The translations under genes were made by a program, and so were the position numbers. A DNA stretch of 36,224 nucleotides from NCBI GenBank assembly GCA_028724245.1, contig JAQYDI010000049.1:1-36224 (forward strand), given 5' to 3'. This DNA is from Lachnospiraceae bacterium. Its GTDB lineage: Bacteria > Bacillota > Clostridia > Lachnospirales > Lachnospiraceae. Under the pieces are notes generated by a model. The model was not told where the DNA came from and searched no databases. It saw only the letters and a program-made list of their open reading frames with translations. Below are positions 33,872 to 36,224 of the stretch, one piece after another (within the stretch, counting starts at the first letter, position 1; each line of letters opens with the position of its first letter).

Positions 33872-33898
33872 TCAGTCAGATAATATGATCAGTCAGAT
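33865..33898 (+). repeat. 17-bp perfect tandem duplication at the dltA stop
   Basis: AATATGATCAGTCAGAT is present twice in direct succession (33865-33881 and 33882-33898). The first copy contains the dltA stop TGA. It lengthens the dltA-dltC gap without changing either protein. Confidence 0.9.
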
Positions 33899-33943
33899 AA
33901 TGAGAAAAACTTTACAGCAAAACAAGAACAGGAGATAACAATT

Positions 33944-34174
33944 ATGGAAACTATTATTAAAATTTTAAATAATCTGAAACCCGGTGTTGATTTTACAGCA
34001 GAAAAAGATCTGGTAAACCGTCAGATCCTCACTTCCATGGAAATCATGCTGCTGACAGGGGAATTAAACGATGCGTTTGATATCGAAATTACGCTTCCTT
34101 ATATTATTCCCGAAAATTTCAGTTCTGCGGAAGCGATTTATGACATGGTTCAGAGAATCGAGGAGGATGAATAA
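33944..34174 (+). CDS. dltC: D-alanyl carrier protein
   Basis: The 76-residue acyl-carrier-type protein lies between dltA and dltB. The phosphopantetheine attachment serine is most likely Ser31 in LTSMEIMLLTGELNDAFDIEI-like context, where family members usually read DSM; here the preceding Asp is replaced by Thr. The rest (helix II region and acidic surface, ending QRIEEDE) is typical. The order dltA-dltC-dltB differs from the usual dltABCD but is known in Clostridia-type clusters. AGGAG lies 9 bases before ATG. Confidence 0.9.
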   Translation: METIIKILNNLKPGVDFTAEKDLVNRQILTSMEIMLLTGELNDAFDIEITLPYIIPENFSSAEAIYDMVQRIEEDE

Positions 34175-34177
34175 TCC

Positions 34178-35770
34178 ATGCAGTATAATGACTGGTTTTT
34201 TGTAATTATTTTCCTGCCTGCGGCGGTGATGCTGTATTATCTGCTGCCGCTGCGGCTGCGCTATCTGGCCCTGCTGATTTCCAGCGCCGCTTTCTATCTG
34301 CTTTCCTGCGGCGGACGGATCCTGATCCTGCTTGCCACCACCCTTCTGGTATACGTGACAGGTATTTGTCTGGAAAAAATCCAGCTGGAATTTCAGGAAC
34401 GGAAAAAAGGGCTGCCAAAAGAGGAGCGCAAACTGTTAAAAAAGGAGACAGAGAAAAAGAAACGCCGCGTGCTTGTTTTTTCCTGTCTCCTGCTGTTTGC
34501 CATCCTCTTTTCCGTAAAATATCTGAATTTCTTCTGCCAGAATCTGAACCTTCTGCTGGACAGATTCCGGATTTCCTCTCAGATCCCCGTTTTTCATCTG
34601 ATGATGCCCCTTGGCGTTTCCTTCTATACGCTTTCTGCAGCCAGCTACCTCATCGATATTTCCCGCGGAACCTGTCAGGCTCAGAGAAATTACCTGAAGC
34701 TTCTTCTTTTCCTTTTCTTTTTCCCCGTCATTGTGGAGGGGCCGATCTCCCGCTATCATCAGCTGGGAAAACAGCTGGAAGAAGGACATCCTTTCTGCTA
34801 TGAAACATTCTGTGAAGGTCTGCAGCTGATCTTATGGGGGCTGCTGAAAAAAGTGCTTATTGCAGACAGGCTCAGTCTCTACGTAAAGTACGTATTTAAT
34901 TCCTGGGCAGATGTTCCTTCGCCCATCATTATTCTGGGCGTATGCTGCTATACCTGTCAGATCTATATGGAATTTTCCGGATGTATGGATATGGTAACCG
35001 GCATCGCCGCACTGTTCGGCATTGAACTGGAACCAAACTTCAGGCGCCCTTTCTTTTCCAGAAGCGTCAATGAATTCTGGAGACGGTGGCATATAACGCT
35101 GGGCAGCTGGCTGAGAGATTATATTTTCTATCCGATTTCCATCAGCCGACCCTTTCAGAACCTGACAAAGAAGACCAGAGAATACATGAAACCCTACTAT
35201 GCTTCCTGCCTTCCCATGATTGCGGCGCTGTTTGCCGTATGGTTCGGCAACGGCATCTGGCATGGCGCTGAGTGGAAATATATTTTCTACGGTCTGTATT
35301 ATTACACGATCGTCGTTCTGGGCATGCTGCTGGAGCCGCTGTTTGTAAAAGTCACAGGGGCACTGTCCATCAACCGGGAAAGCAGGATCTATCATGGTTT
35401 TCAGATATTCCGGACATTCTGCCTTGTGAATCTGGGGATGCTGATCTTCCGTGCCGACGGACTTAGAGAAGCCGGAAAAATGTTTTTTGCCATTTTCCGA
35501 AACGGCATGACCGGAAAAGAAACCCTGGCACAGGCTCTGCTCGGTCACCGGATCGGTCTTATGGAATGGTCCATGTTCCTTGCCTTTCTCCTTCTGGTCA
35601 TCGTCATCGGAATTCTGCAGGAAAGAGGAATCCGTATCCGGAAAACCATCAGCAGCCGCGCCCTGCCGGTACGCTGGTGTGTCTATCTGGCAGCCATCTG
35701 TCTTCTGGCAGCAGCAGGCGCTTATGGTCCCGGATACGGAACCGTGGATTTCATCTATGCCCAATTTTGA
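34178..35770 (+). CDS. dltB: D-alanyl transfer membrane protein DltB (MBOAT)
   Basis: The 530-residue polytopic membrane protein belongs to the MBOAT O-acyltransferase family. It has YYLLPLRLRYLALLISSAAF at the N-terminus, a charged loop (about 66-100), VEGPISRYHQL, the conserved EFWRRWHITLGSWLRDYIFY with His305, and GNGIWHGAEWKYIFYGLYYY with the probable catalytic His362. DltB moves D-alanine from DltC across the membrane toward teichoic acid. It starts 4 bp after the dltC stop; GAGGAGG overlaps the dltC end. Confidence 0.94.
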   Translation: MQYNDWFFVIIFLPAAVMLYYLLPLRLRYLALLISSAAFYLLSCGGRILILLATTLLVYVTGICLEKIQLEFQERKKGLPKEERKLLKKETEKKKRRVLVFSCLLLFAILFSVKYLNFFCQNLNLLLDRFRISSQIPVFHLMMPLGVSFYTLSAASYLIDISRGTCQAQRNYLKLLLFLFFFPVIVEGPISRYHQLGKQLEEGHPFCYETFCEGLQLILWGLLKKVLIADRLSLYVKYVFNSWADVPSPIIILGVCCYTCQIYMEFSGCMDMVTGIAALFGIELEPNFRRPFFSRSVNEFWRRWHITLGSWLRDYIFYPISISRPFQNLTKKTREYMKPYYASCLPMIAALFAVWFGNGIWHGAEWKYIFYGLYYYTIVVLGMLLEPLFVKVTGALSINRESRIYHGFQIFRTFCLVNLGMLIFRADGLREAGKMFFAIFRNGMTGKETLAQALLGHRIGLMEWSMFLAFLLLVIVIGILQERGIRIRKTISSRALPVRWCVYLAAICLLAAAGAYGPGYGTVDFIYAQF

Positions 35771-35794
35771 TCAATCAACAGGAGCAAATACGAT

Positions 35795-36224
35795 ATGATG
35801 CAAACAACCAATAAAAATACATTTTTCAAAAAACATAAAAAACTGGTAAAAGCACTGCTGTTCTGCCTGATTCTGGTTATACTTCTGCAGTCGCTGTCCT
35901 GCCTGGCCGTAATCACGCTCCGTAATCCGGACCCCATGGCAGACAGCAGTCCCTGGGGAATTTTCGAAGAACCGGAAAATACCGTAGATTTCGTTGCCAT
36001 CGGCAACAGCAATGTCCGCAGCGGGATCATTCCCATGCAGCTCTGGAAAGATTACGGCATCACCGGCTACACCTGGGGCGAACCCGGCGTGGATCCTTTC
36101 GACGCAGAGCTGTACCTGAAAAAAATATTCAAAAAACAGTCGCCTTCCGTAATCGTTCTGGAAGCCAGCTTCTTTTTCCGCAACACCACCCTGACAGAAA
36201 ACCTGAACAGCTGCGTAAAAGCCA
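35795..36224 (+). CDS. DltD-like SGNH-type protein, N-terminal part
   Basis: The frame starts at ATG 35795 (AGGAG 10 bases upstream; second ATG follows at once) and runs off the right edge after 143 codons. A basic N-terminus (KNTFFKKHKKLVK) and one membrane helix (ALLFCLILVILLQSLSCLAV) precede a domain with VDFVAIGNSNVRSGIIPMQL, YGITGYTWGEPGVDPFDAEL and SPSVIVLEASFFF. This is the pattern of SGNH/DltD-like proteins that accompany dltB. The usual Gly-x-Ser block is GNSN here. It probably completes D-alanine transfer to teichoic acid. Confidence 0.8.
   Translation, partial: MMQTTNKNTFFKKHKKLVKALLFCLILVILLQSLSCLAVITLRNPDPMADSSPWGIFEEPENTVDFVAIGNSNVRSGIIPMQLWKDYGITGYTWGEPGVDPFDAELYLKKIFKKQSPSVIVLEASFFFRNTTLTENLNSCVKA

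Overview
The window looks like ordinary chromosome of a low-to-mid GC Firmicute of class Clostridia, most likely a Lachnospiraceae (Blautia-like) gut anaerobe. The support is addA/addB (the Gram-positive RecBCD equivalent), a rimP-nusA-ylxR-L7Ae-infB-rbfA-nrnA-truB-ribF cluster in the usual Firmicute order, a manganese (yybP-ykoY) riboswitch before mntP, dlt teichoic acid D-alanylation genes, larB/larC, frequent TTG/GTG starts with strong AGGAGG-type ribosome sites, and TTGACA/TATAAT promoters. The genus is inferred. I see no phage, insertion sequence, CRISPR array or biosynthetic cluster.

Layout: (1) 1-1143, the end of a probable nicotinate phosphoribosyltransferase and holA on the plus strand, closed by a terminator. 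(2) 1142-8456, addA and addB on the minus strand. (3) 8687-9877, a secreted NlpC/P60 wall hydrolase with its own promoter. (4) 9981-18545, the minus-strand translation/transcription operon from rimP to ribF, including a previously unlisted-looking 46-codon ORF between rimP and nusA and a terminator-like hairpin between infB and rbfA. (5) 18702-20131, a DEDDh exonuclease and a DUF4261-like protein. (6) 20383-21358, a GntR/FCD regulator and two tRNA genes (Pro-CGG, Glu-CTC). (7) 21430-24683, a minimal prepilin peptidase, a NYN-domain protein with a long octapeptide repeat and an AT-hook-like motif, and mntP with a long leader. (8) 25180-31073, degV, a MATE transporter, larC, larB and an FAD-dependent dehydrogenase whose leader carries a terminator and a small upstream ORF. 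(9) 31381-36224, an orphan OmpR-type response regulator followed by dltA-dltC-dltB and the start of a DltD-like gene.

How the genes work together: the rimP operon supplies ribosome maturation, transcription elongation/termination and translation initiation factors plus tRNA modification and flavin synthesis. The dlt genes activate D-alanine (DltA), carry it (DltC) and export it (DltB and a DltD-like protein); the regulator directly upstream and four motif copies at 11-bp phasing in front of dltA suggest local control. LarB and LarC make part of the nickel-pincer cofactor; LarE and a LarA-type enzyme are not in the window.

The most interesting non-genic signals are: a dispersed intergenic repeat with core GGCTCTGAACAG (five copies, two of them next to gene ends, one forming a palindrome with a second palindrome sharing its terminal 10-mer on the other side of the response regulator); an uncharacterised attenuator-like leader with an overlapping upstream ORF before the FAD-dehydrogenase; a second structured block and terminator downstream of the Mn riboswitch; and three in-frame minisatellites in addB, infB and the NYN gene. 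No wholly new multi-gene system can be claimed from the sequence.
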